A DNA stretch of 64,000 nt. Origin: Parvibaculum sp. (GTDB taxonomy: Bacteria; Pseudomonadota; Alphaproteobacteria; Parvibaculales; Parvibaculaceae). Both the position numbers and the translations under genes were made by a program. Below are positions 9,798 through 19,721 of the stretch, one piece after another. The notes under the pieces were generated by a model, which worked only from the letters and a program-made list of their open reading frames with translations, was not told where the DNA came from and ran no database searches. The DNA lies in the NCBI RefSeq assembly GCF_030651915.1, contig NZ_JAUSBV010000010.1, forward strand, positions 1-64,000, in the 5' to 3' direction. The stretch's first letter is position 1. Each line of letters opens with the position of its first letter.

Positions 9798-11129
9798 ATG
9801 GCATCAGCAGCTGAACAGCTCGCGGCAAATCTTAACTTTGCCGCCTTCGCGAAAGCGACCGAGCTGAAAAAGCGCATCTGGTTCACACTGGGTGTGCTGA
9901 TCGTCTATCGTCTCGGCACCTATGTGCCGCTGCCTGGCATTGACCCGCTGGCGCTGGCGCGTATTTTCGAGCAGCAGCAATCGGGCCTTCTTGGCGTTTT
10001 CGACATGTTTGCCGGCGGTGCTGTCGGCCGCATGGCGATCTTTGCTCTTGCGATCATGCCCTATATTTCCTCGTCGATCATCATGCAGCTGATGACGACG
10101 GTGTCGCCGCACCTCGCCCAGCTCAAAAAAGAGGGCGAACAGGGCCGCAAGCAGATCAATCAGTACACGCGCTACGGCACGGTTATCCTTGCCGCGCTTC
10201 AGGGCTACGGGATTGCCGTGGGCCTTGAAGGAGCGCAAGGCGTTGTCATCGATCCCGGGGTCTTCTTTCGCATGACCACGGTTATCACGCTGGTTGGCGG
10301 CACGATCTTTCTAATGTGGCTCGGCGAACAGATCACGGCACGCGGCGTCGGCAACGGCATTTCGCTGATCATCTTCTCCGGCATTGTGGCGGAGTTGCCG
10401 CGGGCATTGGCCGGCACGCTGGAGCTTGGACGTCAGGGCGCGCTATCGACCGTTATCATCCTTTTCCTCGCTGTGATGGTTGTGGTCGTCATCATGATCA
10501 TCGTTTTCGTCGAGCGCGCGCAGCGTCGGTTGCTGGTTCAATACCCCAAGCGCCAGGTCGGCAACAAACTCTATGGTGGCGACAGTTCGCATCTTCCGCT
10601 GAAGCTCAACACGGCCGGCGTCATCCCGCCGATCTTTGCGTCGTCGCTGTTGCTGTTGCCCATGACGATCGCCAATTTCAGCTCAGGTCAGGGGCCGGAC
10701 TGGCTCAACACCATGACGGCCATGCTCGGGCATGGTCAGCCGCTTTATATTGCGCTTTATGCGGCCGGTATCATCTTCTTTGCCTTCTTCTATACGGCGA
10801 TCGTTTTCAACCCTGCAGACACGGCCGACAACCTCAAGAAGTATGGTGGTTTCATTCCAGGCATCCGCCCCGGACAGCGTACGGCCGAGTATATCGACTT
10901 CGTGCTGACCCGATTGACGGCTGTCGGCGCCGTGTATTTGACCATTGTCTGTCTGCTGCCGGAGATTCTGATCTCGCAATACAAGGTGCCGTTCTATTTC
11001 GGTGGTACCTCGCTCCTGATCGTTGTCAGCGTGACGATGGACACGGTATCGCAAGTCCAGAGCCATCTGCTCGCGCACCAGTATGAAGGACTGATCAAGA
11101 AATCGAAGCTGCGCGGGGGCAAGCGATGA
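9798..11129 (+). CDS. secY: Preprotein translocase channel subunit SecY
   Basis: SecY of 443 residues, an inner-membrane protein with ten predicted helices, forms the SecYEG channel. Visible family marks are [14 protein letters not shown], a plug-region glycine stretch ([20 protein letters not shown]), [16 protein letters not shown], and the cytosolic loop [13 protein letters not shown] that contacts SecA and the ribosome. It is the usual last spc gene before adk, whose start it overlaps by four bases. Confidence 0.98.
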   Translation: MASAAEQLAANLNFAAFAKATELKKRIWFTLGVLIVYRLGTYVPLPGIDPLALARIFEQQQSGLLGVFDMFAGGAVGRMAIFALAIMPYISSSIIMQLMTTVSPHLAQLKKEGEQGRKQINQYTRYGTVILAALQGYGIAVGLEGAQGVVIDPGVFFRMTTVITLVGGTIFLMWLGEQITARGVGNGISLIIFSGIVAELPRALAGTLELGRQGALSTVIILFLAVMVVVVIMIIVFVERAQRRLLVQYPKRQVGNKLYGGDSSHLPLKLNTAGVIPPIFASSLLLLPMTIANFSSGQGPDWLNTMTAMLGHGQPLYIALYAAGIIFFAFFYTAIVFNPADTADNLKKYGGFIPGIRPGQRTAEYIDFVLTRLTAVGAVYLTIVCLLPEILISQYKVPFYFGGTSLLIVVSVTMDTVSQVQSHLLAHQYEGLIKKSKLRGGKR

Positions 11130-11716
11130 GGTTGATCCTGCTTGGACCGCCTGGTGCCGGCAAGGGGACGCAGGCGAAGCGTCTCGAAGACAAGTACGGC
11201 TTCATCCAGCTTTCGACCGGGGACATGCTGCGGGCGGCGGTCGCTGCCGGGTCCGATGTCGGCAAGCAGGCCGAGGCTATCATGGCGCGCGGCGATCTGG
11301 TGCCGAACGAGGTGGTCGTCGGGATTATTGCCGAGCGGATATCTCAGCCGGATGCGGTAAAGGGCTACATCCTCGATGGGTTCCCGCGCAATGTGGCCCA
11401 GGCTGAAGCACTCGATGCGATGCTGGCAGGCCGGGGTGCGGGGCTCGACGCGGTGGTGGAGCTTGGCGTCGATGACGGCATTCTGCTGCAGCGGATTGAA
11501 ACCCGCGCGGCGGAAACCGCCGGAGGCCCGCGGGCCGATGACAATGCCGAGGCGCTGGCGAAGCGCCTCAAGGTCTATCACGAGCAGACGGCGCCGCTGG
11601 TCGCCTATTACAAGACCAAGGGAACGCTTCGGACCGTGGACGGCATGAAGGATATGGATGAGGTGACCCGCCAGATCGAGGCGGCCCTCGGGCTTTCAAA
11701 CAGGAATGGGAAATAG
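11126..11716 (+). CDS. adk: Adenylate kinase
   Basis: It interconverts ATP + AMP and 2 ADP. The 196 residues carry the P-loop [14 protein letters not shown] at 7-20, the AMP-binding [10 protein letters not shown] and the [12 protein letters not shown] motif. The LID region is short ([16 protein letters not shown]) with no cysteines, so it is a short-LID, zinc-free form. The overlap with secY (ATGA) suggests coupling, as in many alphaproteobacteria. Confidence 0.97.
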   Translation: MRLILLGPPGAGKGTQAKRLEDKYGFIQLSTGDMLRAAVAAGSDVGKQAEAIMARGDLVPNEVVVGIIAERISQPDAVKGYILDGFPRNVAQAEALDAMLAGRGAGLDAVVELGVDDGILLQRIETRAAETAGGPRADDNAEALAKRLKVYHEQTAPLVAYYKTKGTLRTVDGMKDMDEVTRQIEAALGLSNRNGK

Positions 11717-11725
11717 CTTAAGCGG

Positions 11726-11753
11726 TTGACTGGGAAAAAGTAAATTCTATAAT
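11726..11753 (+). promoter_or_regulatory. Sigma-70-type promoter for rpsM-rpsK-rpoA-rplQ
   Basis: TTGACT (11726-11731) and a perfect TATAAT (11748-11753) are 16 bp apart in the 177-bp gap between adk and rpsM. The predicted transcript would start near 11760 and have a leader of about 135 nt. This is the best promoter match I saw in the ribosomal region and would uncouple the alpha section from spc. Confidence 0.75.
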
Positions 11754-11792
11754 CCCGGCCTTCGCGACGGTACTTTCAGGGCAAATGACGGT

Positions 11793-11838
11793 CTGGGCCG
11801 AAAAATGGCGGAATTCCGCGGTTTTCGGGCGCTCCCAG
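11793..11838 (+). promoter_or_regulatory. Structured leader upstream of rpsM
   Basis: Nested inverted repeats: CTGGG (11793-11797) with CCCAG (11834-11838); CCGAAAA (11798-11804) with TTTTCGG (11822-11828); and inside them the palindrome GCGGAATTCCGC (11808-11819). There is no T-run, so it is not a simple terminator. It lies in the predicted rpsM leader, where ribosomal protein autoregulation sites are often found. The folding is visible; the function is inferred. Confidence 0.5.
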
Positions 11839-11893
11839 TCGGCATTTTACGCAAGTGCCGTGTCAGGCGATTCCCGAAGTTTAGGAGAAGAAC

Positions 11894-12262
11894 GTGGCTC
11901 GTATCGCTGGTGTCAATATCCCGACCAACAAGCGGGTGGTCATTGCACTGACCTATATTCACGGCATTGGCGACACCAAGGCGGTGGAGATTTGCGGCAA
12001 GGTCGGTATTCCGGCCGAGCGCCGCGTCAACGAGCTGACCGATGCCGAGGTTATCCAGATCCGCGAAGCGATCGACAGCGATTATATGGTCGAGGGCGAT
12101 CTGCGGCGCGAAGTGGCCATCAACATCAAGCGGTTGATGGATCTTGGCTGCTATCGTGGCCTCCGGCACCGCAAGGGCCTGCCGGTCCGCGGCCAGCGGA
12201 CACACACCAATGCCCGCACCCGCAAGGGGCCGGCCAAGGCGATTGCCGGCAAGAAGAAGTAA
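11894..12262 (+). CDS. rpsM: 30S ribosomal protein S13
   Basis: S13 of 122 residues with a GTG start ([20 protein letters not shown]) and AGGAGAA upstream. It has a helix-two-turns-helix ([14 protein letters not shown]) and a basic tail ([21 protein letters not shown]) that contacts P-site tRNA. It is the first gene of the alpha section, behind its own promoter. Confidence 0.98.
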   Translation: MARIAGVNIPTNKRVVIALTYIHGIGDTKAVEICGKVGIPAERRVNELTDAEVIQIREAIDSDYMVEGDLRREVAINIKRLMDLGCYRGLRHRKGLPVRGQRTHTNARTRKGPAKAIAGKKK

Positions 12263-12330
12263 CGCCCTTAGGACATTAGAGCCGGGGCGCGTTTCTTGCG
12301 GCTCCCGCGTGACACGAAGGTTTAGGACGG

Positions 12331-12720
12331 ATGGCGAAGGAAAAGACGCGCGTCAAGCGCAAGGAACGAAAGAATATCTCATCGGGCGTTGCCCATGTGA
12401 ATTCGACGTTCAACAACACCATGATCACCATTGCGGATGCGCAGGGCAATGCGATTGCATGGTCGTCCGCCGGGATGATGGGTTTCAAGGGCAGCCGCAA
12501 GTCGACGCCCTTCGCCGCGCAGATGGCCGCGGAAGATGCGGGCAAGAAGGCCATGGAGCACGGCATGCGGACCCTCGAAGTCGAGGTTTGCGGTCCGGGT
12601 TCGGGCCGCGAGTCGGCGCTCCGCGCGTTGCAGTCGGTCGGCTTCACCGTCACGACGATCCGCGACGTGACGCCGATCCCGCACAACGGCTGCCGCCCGC
12701 CCAAGCGGCGTCGCGTCTAG
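12331..12720 (+). CDS. rpsK: 30S ribosomal protein S11
   Basis: S11 of 129 residues ([40 protein letters not shown], the basic end [12 protein letters not shown]). It sits on the 30S platform near the mRNA exit. rpsD (S4), found here in gammaproteobacteria, is absent, as is usual for alphaproteobacteria. Confidence 0.98.
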   Translation: MAKEKTRVKRKERKNISSGVAHVNSTFNNTMITIADAQGNAIAWSSAGMMGFKGSRKSTPFAAQMAAEDAGKKAMEHGMRTLEVEVCGPGSGRESALRALQSVGFTVTTIRDVTPIPHNGCRPPKRRRV

Positions 12721-12873
12721 GCTGGTATCTGGCCGGCAGCCCCTCGGGGTCTTTACCGGTCACGTCCGCTCGCACGATTGAATGGTGGGGTGGACGTTAA
12801 AGAGATCAGGTGGCGGATGTCTCCCGCCCGGTGCGTTCGCAAGGCGCGCCGCAAACGACACGAGGTTATCAAC

Positions 12874-13890
12874 GTGATCCAGAAAAACTGGGAAGAGCTT
12901 ATCAAACCGAACAAGCTCGAGATCAATCCGGGCCATGACGCGCAGCGTTTTGCGACCGTCGTCGCCGAGCCGCTGGAGCGCGGCTTTGGCCTGACGCTGG
13001 GCAACTCGCTTCGCCGCGTTCTGATGTCGTCGCTGCAGGGCGCAGCCGTCACCGCTGTCCAGATCGACGGTGTGTTGCACGAGTTTTCGTCGATCGCCGG
13101 TGTGCGCGAAGACGTGACCGATATCGTTCTGAACATCAAGCAGCTGGCGCTGCGCCTTCACGCTGAAGGCCCCAAGCGCATGTCGCTGACGAAGAAGGGC
13201 CCGGGCGTTGTCACGGCTGGCGATATCACAGTCGGCGCCGACATCGAGGTGCTCGATCCCGATCTCGTGCTCTGCACACTCGACGAGGGCGCTGAAATCC
13301 GCATGGAATTCACCGTCGCACTCGGCAAGGGTTATGTAGCGTCGGATCGCAATCGTCCGGAAGATGCGCCGATCGGCCTGATCCCGGTCGACAGCCTCTA
13401 CAGCCCGGTGCGCCGCGTTTCCTACAAGGTCGAGAACACCCGTGAGGGCCAGATTCTCGACTACGACAAGCTGACCATGCAGATCGAGACCAACGGCGCC
13501 ATCACGCCGGAAGACGCGGTCGCCTATGCCGCGCGCATCCTGCAGGACCAGCTCCAGACCTTCGTCAATTTCGACGAGCCGGAGCAGAAGCATGTCGAGG
13601 AGAGCCGCCCCGAACTCGAGTTCAATGCGGCGCTTCTGAAGAAGGTGGACGAGCTCGAACTTTCGGTGCGCTCGGCCAACTGCCTGAAGAACGACAACAT
13701 CGTCTATATCGGCGACCTGATCCAGAAGACGGAAGGCGAGATGCTTCGCACGCCGAACTTTGGCCGCAAGTCGCTGAACGAGATCAAGGAAGTGCTGGCG
13801 CAGATGGGGCTCCATCTCGGCATGGAAGTGCCGAACTGGCCGCCGGAGAATATCGAAGAGCTGGCCAAGCGCTACGAAGACCAGTACTGA
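12874..13890 (+). CDS. rpoA: RNA polymerase alpha subunit
   Basis: The alpha subunit (338 residues) nucleates RNA polymerase assembly and binds UP elements and activators. I chose GTG 12874 ([17 protein letters not shown]), because that opening is conserved in alphaproteobacteria and CGAGG is eight bases upstream; an in-frame start at 12778 would add 32 unconserved residues. The N-terminal dimer domain has [20 protein letters not shown]. The C-terminal domain (about 250-338) has [15 protein letters not shown] and [14 protein letters not shown]. Confidence 0.97.
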   Translation: MIQKNWEELIKPNKLEINPGHDAQRFATVVAEPLERGFGLTLGNSLRRVLMSSLQGAAVTAVQIDGVLHEFSSIAGVREDVTDIVLNIKQLALRLHAEGPKRMSLTKKGPGVVTAGDITVGADIEVLDPDLVLCTLDEGAEIRMEFTVALGKGYVASDRNRPEDAPIGLIPVDSLYSPVRRVSYKVENTREGQILDYDKLTMQIETNGAITPEDAVAYAARILQDQLQTFVNFDEPEQKHVEESRPELEFNAALLKKVDELELSVRSANCLKNDNIVYIGDLIQKTEGEMLRTPNFGRKSLNEIKEVLAQMGLHLGMEVPNWPPENIEELAKRYEDQY

Positions 13891-13946
13891 GTTTCAAGAT
13901 GAACGCCGCGTCCCGGTGACGCCGCAGGTAACGAGGAGAAGGGCAC

Positions 13947-14366
13947 ATGCGTCACGGAAATTCCGGCCGCAAGCTCAACAGGACGGCAAGCCATCGCAAG
14001 GCCATGCTGGCGAACATGGCGATCGCGCTCATCAAGCATGAGCAGATCGTCACGACGCTGCCCAAGGCCAAGGAGCTTCGTCCCTATGTCGAGAAGCTGG
14101 TGACGTTGGGCAAGCGGGGCGATCTTCATGCACGCCGCCAGGCCTATGCGGCGTTGCCGGACAAGGTCTGGGCCGCAAAGCTGTTTGATGTGCTGGGCCC
14201 GCGTTACCAGGAACGCGCTGGCGGCTATATCCGCGTCCTCAAGGCCGGCTTCCGGCATGGTGACAGCGCGCCGATGGCCGTGATCGAGTTTGTCGATCGC
14301 GACGAGAGCGCCAAGGGTCAGGATTCCGGTCCGGTGCAGGTCGGGGCCGAAGACGAAGTCGCCTGA
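13947..14366 (+). CDS. rplQ: 50S ribosomal protein L17
   Basis: L17 of 139 residues, starting [20 protein letters not shown], with the conserved [18 protein letters not shown] and [14 protein letters not shown]. It lies near the tunnel exit. It is the last gene of the ribosomal superoperon: a strong terminator follows within 25 bp. Confidence 0.98.
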   Translation: MRHGNSGRKLNRTASHRKAMLANMAIALIKHEQIVTTLPKAKELRPYVEKLVTLGKRGDLHARRQAYAALPDKVWAAKLFDVLGPRYQERAGGYIRVLKAGFRHGDSAPMAVIEFVDRDESAKGQDSGPVQVGAEDEVA

Positions 14367-14389
14367 TCGGCCGTTCAATCGTTGAATTA

Positions 14390-14426
14390 AAAAGGGCAGC
14401 TCCCGGCATCTGGGTGCTGCCCTTTT
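14390..14426 (+). terminator. Terminator of the ribosomal superoperon
   Basis: A perfect 11-bp stem, AAAAGGGCAGC (14390-14400) with GCTGCCCTTTT (14416-14426), around a 15-nt loop, 24 bp after the rplQ stop. The A-run and T-run arms make it usable in either direction. It is a textbook intrinsic terminator. Confidence 0.93.
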
Positions 14427-14548
14427 CATTAACCGTGCCGTTTTCGGTCATTTCGGTCTTGTCAGCGCGGTCTTGAGCACACAGAATTTCGTCGGCGGTG
14501 TGTCCGGGCTGGGGATCGATTACCCGTCCTTTTGTAAGGGCGCGGGTC

Positions 14549-16006
14549 ATGGTGGTTGAGATGTTGTCCGAGTCTTCCTGGGCCGGTGTATTTTCGATGG
14601 CGCTGGCCGCAATCGTGCTGACGGCGGCCCTGGCGTTTCTGTCTTTCGGCGCAGCCGCGCAGGAGCGGCATTTGCCCGGTAGCCGCGCCGAAGTCCAGCT
14701 TTCCTATGCGCCGGTCGTCAAGCGCGTCGCACCCGCCGTGGTCAACGTTTACACCAAGCGCGTCGTGCAGGAGCAGGCCCGCTCGCCCTTCGCCAACGAT
14801 CCCTTCTTCCAGCAGTTCTTCGGCAACCGTTTCAGCTTTGGCGTTCCGCGCGAGCGCGTGCAGCAGTCGCTGGGCTCTGGCGTCATCGTCGACCCCTCGG
14901 GCCTTATCGTCACCAATCACCACGTCATCAAGGGCGGGCAGCAGTTCACGGTGGCATTGTCGGACCGGCGCGAGTTCGACGCGCAACTGGTGCTCGCCGA
15001 CGAGCGCACCGATCTCGCGGTGCTGAAGATCGACACCGGGCGGCAGCAACTACCGCATCTTGTCTTCAAGGATTCCGATACCATCGAAGTCGGCGATCTC
15101 GTGCTCGCGATCGGCAATCCGTTCGGCGTTGGCCAGACGGTGACGAGCGGCATCGTCTCGGCACTGGCGCGCACGCATGTCGGCGTTTCGGACTACCAGT
15201 TTTTCATCCAGACGGATGCCGCAATCAATCCCGGCAATTCGGGCGGTGCGCTGGTCACGATGGATGGCGGTCTCGTCGGCATCAACAGCGCCATCTATTC
15301 GCAGACCGGCGGCAGCATCGGCATCGGCTTTGCGATCCCCTCCAACATGGTCGAAAGCGTCGTCGCCTCGGCGCGCGACGGCGGTCATGTCAAACGGCCC
15401 TGGTTCGGTGCGCAATTGCAGGCCGTCGACAGCGATCTCGCGCAGTCGCTCGGGCTCGACCGGCCGGGCGGTGGCATTGTGCGCGATGTGCATCCGGGCG
15501 GTCCGGCCGACAAGGCAGGCTTACGCGTCGGCGACGTCATCCGCTCGATCGACGGCTTCGACGTCGATGATCCGCAAGCCGTGCGCTACCGGTTTGCGAC
15601 CAAAGGCCTCGGCGGTCAGGTGCGGATCGGCTATCTGCGCGACGGCCGGGCGCGCGAGGCGCAAGTGGCGCTGATCGCGCCGCCCGAGGAGCCGGCGGCC
15701 GAAGAGACCGAAATCACAGGGCGCAATCCCTTCGCCGGTGCGACGGCAGCCAATCTTTCGCCAGCCGTTGCCGATCGCCTGGGCCTCGATACGATGAGCG
15801 CACGCGGCGTTGTCGTCACCAATGTCGGCGTCGGCACGCCGGCGGGGCGCATGCAGCTGCAGCGCGGCGATATCGTTGTCGAGGTGGCGGGAACGCGGAT
15901 TGCGACCGTGCGCGACCTTGTCCGCGTCACGGCGACACCGCGCGCCCAATGGGATTTCTCGATCAAGCGCGGCGAGCGCACCTTCCAGGCGACGGTCGGC
16001 GGCTAG
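14549..16006 (+). CDS. Deg/HtrA-family periplasmic serine protease
   Basis: An ATP-independent protease for damaged envelope proteins. From ATG 14549 (AAGGG nine bases upstream) it has 485 residues: a hydrophobic export segment at 14-36; a trypsin-like domain with His125 (VTNHHVIK), Asp155 (RTDLAVLK) and Ser231 (NPGNSGGAL); then two PDZ domains, about 265-360 and 395-475. The LA loop is short. GTG 14498 and ATG 14561 are alternative starts. It is convergent with bacterioferritin, overlapping four bases. I leave out a symbol, because DegP, DegQ and DegS cannot be told apart by eye. Confidence 0.93.
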   Translation: MVVEMLSESSWAGVFSMALAAIVLTAALAFLSFGAAAQERHLPGSRAEVQLSYAPVVKRVAPAVVNVYTKRVVQEQARSPFANDPFFQQFFGNRFSFGVPRERVQQSLGSGVIVDPSGLIVTNHHVIKGGQQFTVALSDRREFDAQLVLADERTDLAVLKIDTGRQQLPHLVFKDSDTIEVGDLVLAIGNPFGVGQTVTSGIVSALARTHVGVSDYQFFIQTDAAINPGNSGGALVTMDGGLVGINSAIYSQTGGSIGIGFAIPSNMVESVVASARDGGHVKRPWFGAQLQAVDSDLAQSLGLDRPGGGIVRDVHPGGPADKAGLRVGDVIRSIDGFDVDDPQAVRYRFATKGLGGQVRIGYLRDGRAREAQVALIAPPEEPAAEETEITGRNPFAGATAANLSPAVADRLGLDTMSARGVVVTNVGVGTPAGRMQLQRGDIVVEVAGTRIATVRDLVRVTATPRAQWDFSIKRGERTFQATVGG

Positions 16007-16485
16007 CTCGCGTCCCCGCCGCCCATCTGCGATTGCAGGTAATTCTCCAGCCCGACCTTCTTCACCAGATCAAGCTGCGTTTCGAGGAAGTCGATGTGCT
16101 CTTCCTCGTCCTCCAGAATGTCCTCGAAGATTTCGCGGCTGACATAGTCGCGCGCCTGCTCGCAATGGGCGATCGCTTCCTTGTAAAAGGCGTGGCCGGC
16201 ATATTCGAGCTTCAGGTCGCATTCCATGCATTCGACGACATTCTCGCCGATCAGCAGCTTGTCGAGGTCCTGCAGGTTCGGCAGGCCCTCAAGGAACAAG
16301 ATGCGCTCGATCAGCTTGTCGGCATGCTTCATCTCGTCGATCGATTCGTGATATTCGATCTCGCCGAGCTTCGTGAAGCCCCAGTTCCTGAACATCCGTG
16401 CATGCAGGAAATACTGGTTGATGGCCGTCAGTTCGAGCCTCAGGGCCTTGTTCAGATATTCGATGACCTTGGCGTCGCCGCGCAT
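16003..16485 (-). CDS. bfr: Bacterioferritin
   Basis: A haem-containing ferritin storing iron in a 24-subunit shell. The 160 residues keep every key site: ferroxidase ligands Glu18, Glu51, His54, Glu94, Glu127 and His130, and haem ligand Met52 ([10 protein letters not shown]). It carries the family end [15 protein letters not shown]. It lies downstream of bfd on the same strand with a 133-bp gap, and probably shares its iron control. Confidence 0.97.
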   Translation of the reverse strand: MRGDAKVIEYLNKALRLELTAINQYFLHARMFRNWGFTKLGEIEYHESIDEMKHADKLIERILFLEGLPNLQDLDKLLIGENVVECMECDLKLEYAGHAFYKEAIAHCEQARDYVSREIFEDILEDEEEHIDFLETQLDLVKKVGLENYLQSQMGGGDAS

Positions 16486-16579
16486 GTGCCGCTCCTTGTG
16501 ACTCGGGATGCGACATGGTCGTCCCGCGCGTGCGCGGCGTCAAACGCAATTCGAAAAAAATCGAACGGCGACAAATAGT

Positions 16580-16594
16580 TGCGAATGATCTTGA
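16580..16594. promoter_or_regulatory. Degenerate Fur-family-like half box before bfr
   Basis: TGCGAATGATCTTGA repeats the left half (TGCGAAT) of the two boxes found upstream of bfd and keeps CTTG on the right side. It lies 95 bp before the bfr start, so bfr may have its own iron-responsive site. The match is partial. Confidence 0.3.
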
Positions 16595-16618
16595 GAGTGT
16601 CTCGCGAAAGTGGCGGTG

Positions 16619-16825
16619 TCAGTCGGCGGCGGCCATCAGTCCGGCGAGTGTTTCGTCGGCGCGCGCTTCGGCGATCAGTTCGGCCAGAGAGGGCAGGCAG
16701 CGGCCACATTGCGGCTTGCAGCCCATGGCGCGGTGGAGCGCGGCGGGCGTGTCGACATGCGGCGCGCCAGCGAGCGTCTCGCGGACGGTCTGGCAGTTCT
16801 TGGCATTGCACACGCAAACGATCAT
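16619..16825 (-). CDS. bfd: Bacterioferritin-associated ferredoxin
   Basis: A [2Fe-2S] protein of 68 residues that in Pseudomonas and E. coli docks on bacterioferritin and reduces stored iron for release. It starts MIVCVCNAKNC and has Cys4 and Cys6, then GCKPQCGRC giving Cys36, Cys40 and Cys43, matching the BFD-like CxC ... CxxC arrangement. It is divergent from rarA and upstream of bfr. Confidence 0.93.
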   Translation of the reverse strand: MIVCVCNAKNCQTVRETLAGAPHVDTPAALHRAMGCKPQCGRCLPSLAELIAEARADETLAGLMAAAD

Positions 16826-16897
16826 CTGGGTCGTTTCCTGCCGGCTTGTCGCTTGTTGGCCCGGGGGAGTCCCGGGCGCCCTTCAAAGTGTCAAATC

Positions 16898-16940
16898 TGC
16901 GAATGGTTTGCAATATCGTTGTGAATGCGAATCCCTTGCA
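16898..16940. promoter_or_regulatory. Two Fur-family-like boxes upstream of bfd
   Basis: Two similar 15-bp near-palindromes, TGCGAATGGTTTGCA (16898-16912) and TGCGAATCCCTTGCA (16926-16940), have their centres 28 bp apart. They lie 72-115 bp upstream of the bfd start, in the bfd/rarA divergent gap. The TGC-R-A ... T-Y-GCA shape resembles Fur/Mur-type operators described in alphaproteobacteria. Iron control of bfd-bfr is the natural reading, inferred from sequence and context. Confidence 0.6.
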
Positions 16941-17011
16941 AAATTGTCGCAGGGGCAAGCGGGCCCTGCAGGGTCGATGAGGGCGGCCCCGAAACGTGCT
17001 AAACAGCGCCC

Positions 17012-18316
17012 ATGAGCAATCTTTTCGAGGCGGCGGGGATGGATGAGGGGGCGCCGCGCCCGCTCGCCGACCGGCTGCGCCCGAAGGTTCTGGAGGAGGT
17101 CGTCGGCCAGGAGCACCTGATCGGGCCGAAGGGCCCCCTGGGGCGGATGCTGGCCGCCGGGCACCTCTCCTCGATCGTCTTCTGGGGCCCGCCCGGCACC
17201 GGTAAAACCACCATCGCCCGCCTGCTGGCGGATCGGGTCGGCCTGCATTTCGAGCCGATGTCGGCGATCTTTTCGGGCGTTGCCGACCTCAAGAAGGTCT
17301 TCGAGGCCGCCCGCGCCCGGCGCTCGACCGGCAAGGGCACGCTGCTGTTTGTCGACGAGATCCACCGCTTCAACCGCGCCCAGCAGGACGGTTTCCTGCC
17401 GGTGATGGAAGACGGCACCGTCACGCTGGTCGGCGCCACCACCGAGAACCCCTCTTTCGAGCTCAATGCGGCGCTGCTGTCGCGCGCACAGGTGCTGGTG
17501 CTCAACCGGCTCGACGATGCGGCACTCGAAGAGCTGCTGACCCGTGCCGAAGCCTTCTACGAAAAGAAACTGCCGCTGACCGACGACGCCCGCGCCTCGC
17601 TTCGCGCGATGGCGGACGGCGACGGGCGCTATGCGCTCAATCTCGCCGAAGAAGTCTTCGCGCAGGCGCCCGAGGCGCCGCTCGATACCGGCGAACTGAT
17701 CGCCGCCGTCCAGCGTCGCGCGCCGCTTTACGACAAGGGCCGGGAAGGGCACTACAACCTCATCAGCGCGCTCCACAAGTCGATCCGGGGATCGGATTGC
17801 GATGCGGCGCTCTACTGGCTGGCCCGCATGCTGGCGGGCGGCGAAGATCCGCTCTATATCGCGCGGCGTCTGGTGCGCGCGGCGATCGAGGATATCGGCC
17901 TTGCCGACCCGGAAGCCGTGCATCAGGCGCTGGCCGCGAAAGACGTGTTCGATTTCCTCGGCGCGCCGGAAGGCGAGCTGGCGCTGGCGCAGGCGGTGAT
18001 CTATCTGGCCACCGCGCCGAAATCGAATGCCTCCTATGCCGCCTTTGGCGCGGCGAAGCGATCCGCGCGCGACACCGGCTCCGTCGCACCGCCGGCCCAT
18101 ATTCTCAACGCGCCGACGAAACTGATGAAAGACCTTGGCTACGGCGCCGGATATGAATACGACCACGATGCGCCGAACGCTTTTTCCGGGCAGGACTATT
18201 TCCCCGCGGAAGTCGGCCGCCAGAATTTTTACCGGCCCGAGGAACGCGGTTTCGAGCGCGAGATCGGCAAGCGGCTTGCTTACTGGCAGAAGCTGAGAGA
18301 GGAACGGCAGGGATGA
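17012..18316 (+). CDS. rarA: Replication-associated recombination protein A (RarA/MgsA)
   Basis: A clamp-loader-like AAA+ ATPase acting at stalled replication forks. The 434 residues show Walker A GPPGTGKTT at 59-67, Walker B LLFVDEIHRF with Asp-Glu at 115-116, the arginine-bearing sensor loop GATTENPSFELN, and the C-terminal MgsA region (HYNLISALHKSIRGSDCDAALYW) that makes tetramers. The stop overlaps crcB by four bases, so the two are probably co-translated. Confidence 0.96.
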   Translation: MSNLFEAAGMDEGAPRPLADRLRPKVLEEVVGQEHLIGPKGPLGRMLAAGHLSSIVFWGPPGTGKTTIARLLADRVGLHFEPMSAIFSGVADLKKVFEAARARRSTGKGTLLFVDEIHRFNRAQQDGFLPVMEDGTVTLVGATTENPSFELNAALLSRAQVLVLNRLDDAALEELLTRAEAFYEKKLPLTDDARASLRAMADGDGRYALNLAEEVFAQAPEAPLDTGELIAAVQRRAPLYDKGREGHYNLISALHKSIRGSDCDAALYWLARMLAGGEDPLYIARRLVRAAIEDIGLADPEAVHQALAAKDVFDFLGAPEGELALAQAVIYLATAPKSNASYAAFGAAKRSARDTGSVAPPAHILNAPTKLMKDLGYGAGYEYDHDAPNAFSGQDYFPAEVGRQNFYRPEERGFEREIGKRLAYWQKLREERQG

Positions 18317-18696
18317 ACAGTCTGTTTGCGGTCGCCGCCGGCGGCGCCATCGGCGCCTCGGCGCGCTATCTCTTCAACCTTCAGGCGCTGCGGCTGCTTG
18401 GGCCCAATTTTCCGTGGGGCACATTCGGCGTCAACATCGTCGGCTCGCTGCTGATGGGCCTTCTCGCCGGCGCCTTCGCGCTGAAATACGATTTCTCGCC
18501 CGAAATGCGCAGCTTCCTGACCACCGGCATTCTCGGCGGCTTCACCACCTTCTCGGCCTTTTCGCTCGACGCCGCCAACATGATCGAACGCGGCGACATC
18601 GGCCTTGCCGGTCTCTACATGGCAGGCTCGGTCGTTGGCGCCGTCGGCGCACTTTTCGTCGGCCTGTGGATCGCACGCATGTTGTTTTCGGCATGA
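18313..18696 (+). CDS. crcB: Fluoride channel CrcB/Fluc
   Basis: A four-helix inner-membrane protein of 127 residues that exports fluoride as a dual-topology dimer. It shows the family GGAIGASARYLFN, the FPWGTFGVNIVGSLLMG pore helix, and TTGILGGFTTFSAFSLD with the polar TTFSAF track. I see no fluoride riboswitch; the start overlaps the rarA stop and the end overlaps the next gene, so expression follows the operon. Confidence 0.95.
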   Translation: MNSLFAVAAGGAIGASARYLFNLQALRLLGPNFPWGTFGVNIVGSLLMGLLAGAFALKYDFSPEMRSFLTTGILGGFTTFSAFSLDAANMIERGDIGLAGLYMAGSVVGAVGALFVGLWIARMLFSA

Positions 18697-19685
18697 AAGA
18701 AGTCGCGCAGATCGGCGTCACCGCCGACGAGGACGGCATCCGCCTCGACCGCTGGTTCAAGCGGCGTTTCCCGGCGCTGACCCATGGCCGCCTTGAAAAG
18801 CTGCTGCGCACCGGCCAGGTGCGGGTCGATGGCGCACGCGCCAAGGCCAGCGCGCGGCTTGCCGCCGGCCAGACCGTGCGCGTGCCGCCTTTGGGAGAAG
18901 AGGCGGAGAAGCCGGCGCCGAAGACGGAGCCGGCGCTGAACGACAAGGATGCGGCCTTTGTCCGTTCGCTGGTGATCCACAAGGACAAGTCGCTGCTGGT
19001 GCTCAACAAGCCGGCCGGGCTTGCCGTGCAGGGCGGCACCAAGACCGAGCGTCACCTCGACGGCATGCTCGATGCGTTGCGCTTCGAGGCGAAGGAGCGC
19101 CCGCGCCTTGTCCATCGTCTCGATCGCGACACCTCGGGCGTCATCGTGCTGGCGCGCAGCGCCAAGGCTGCCGCCGCGCTTGGCCGTGCCTTCCAGCAGA
19201 AGGACGCGCGCAAGATCTACTGGGCGCTGGTCATCGGCACGCCAAGCCCGCTGCAGGGCACGATCGACCTTGCGCTGGCCAAGCAGGGCGGACCGCGCGC
19301 CGAGCGCGTTTCGCCGGCCGAACACGGCGATGAGGGCGCGCAGCACGCCGTCACGCATTATTCGGTCGTCACCAGCATCTCGACCAAGTTCGCCTGGGTT
19401 GCCTTCATGCCGCTGACGGGCCGCACGCACCAGATCAGGGCGCATGCGCGTGCCATCGAGGCGCCGATTGTCGGCGACGGCAAGTATGGCGGCATCACCG
19501 CGCATCCGGGCGGCGAAATCCCGCGCCAGCTTCATCTCCATGCCCGCTCGATCGACATTGCCCATCCCGAAGGCGGCCGCTTCTTCATCGAGGCCGAATT
19601 GCCGCCGCACATGAAGAAGAGCTGGAAGCTGCTCGGCCTTGAGGAGCGCGACGCCGAGGGCGCGTTTGACGGGCTGGAGGGGTAG
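18693..19685 (+). CDS. RluC/RluD-family 23S rRNA pseudouridine synthase
   Basis: From ATG 18693 (overlapping crcB by four bases) this has 330 residues. An N-terminal S4 domain (IRLDRWFKRRFPALTHGRLEKLL, with VRVDG) is followed by the RluA-type catalytic domain with LVHRLDRDTSGVIVLA, where the Asp of HRLDRDTSG is catalytic, and GRTHQIRAHA. It isomerises uridines in 23S rRNA. RluC is my best guess over RluD because of the alphaproteobacterial context, but position specificity cannot be read. Confidence 0.93.
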   Translation: MKEVAQIGVTADEDGIRLDRWFKRRFPALTHGRLEKLLRTGQVRVDGARAKASARLAAGQTVRVPPLGEEAEKPAPKTEPALNDKDAAFVRSLVIHKDKSLLVLNKPAGLAVQGGTKTERHLDGMLDALRFEAKERPRLVHRLDRDTSGVIVLARSAKAAAALGRAFQQKDARKIYWALVIGTPSPLQGTIDLALAKQGGPRAERVSPAEHGDEGAQHAVTHYSVVTSISTKFAWVAFMPLTGRTHQIRAHARAIEAPIVGDGKYGGITAHPGGEIPRQLHLHARSIDIAHPEGGRFFIEAELPPHMKKSWKLLGLEERDAEGAFDGLEG

Positions 19686-19692
19686 CCAATGT

Positions 19693-19721
19693 TTGACATT
19701 ATCCTTGAAATGGGATATCTA
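19693..19721 (+). promoter_or_regulatory. Possible promoter of the toxin-antitoxin pair
   Basis: TTGACA at 19693-19698 is a perfect -35. The best -10 at 17-bp spacing, TATCTA (19716-19721), is weak and touches the start codon, which would make the message leaderless or push the start downstream. TATCC/GGATA inverted repeats (about 19700-19717) could be an autorepressor site. All of this is tentative. Confidence 0.35.

Noticed and set aside
14427-14470. CtrA site near TTAACCGTGCCGTTTT
   Set aside because: Only one TTAA half-site is present, without the second half at N7.
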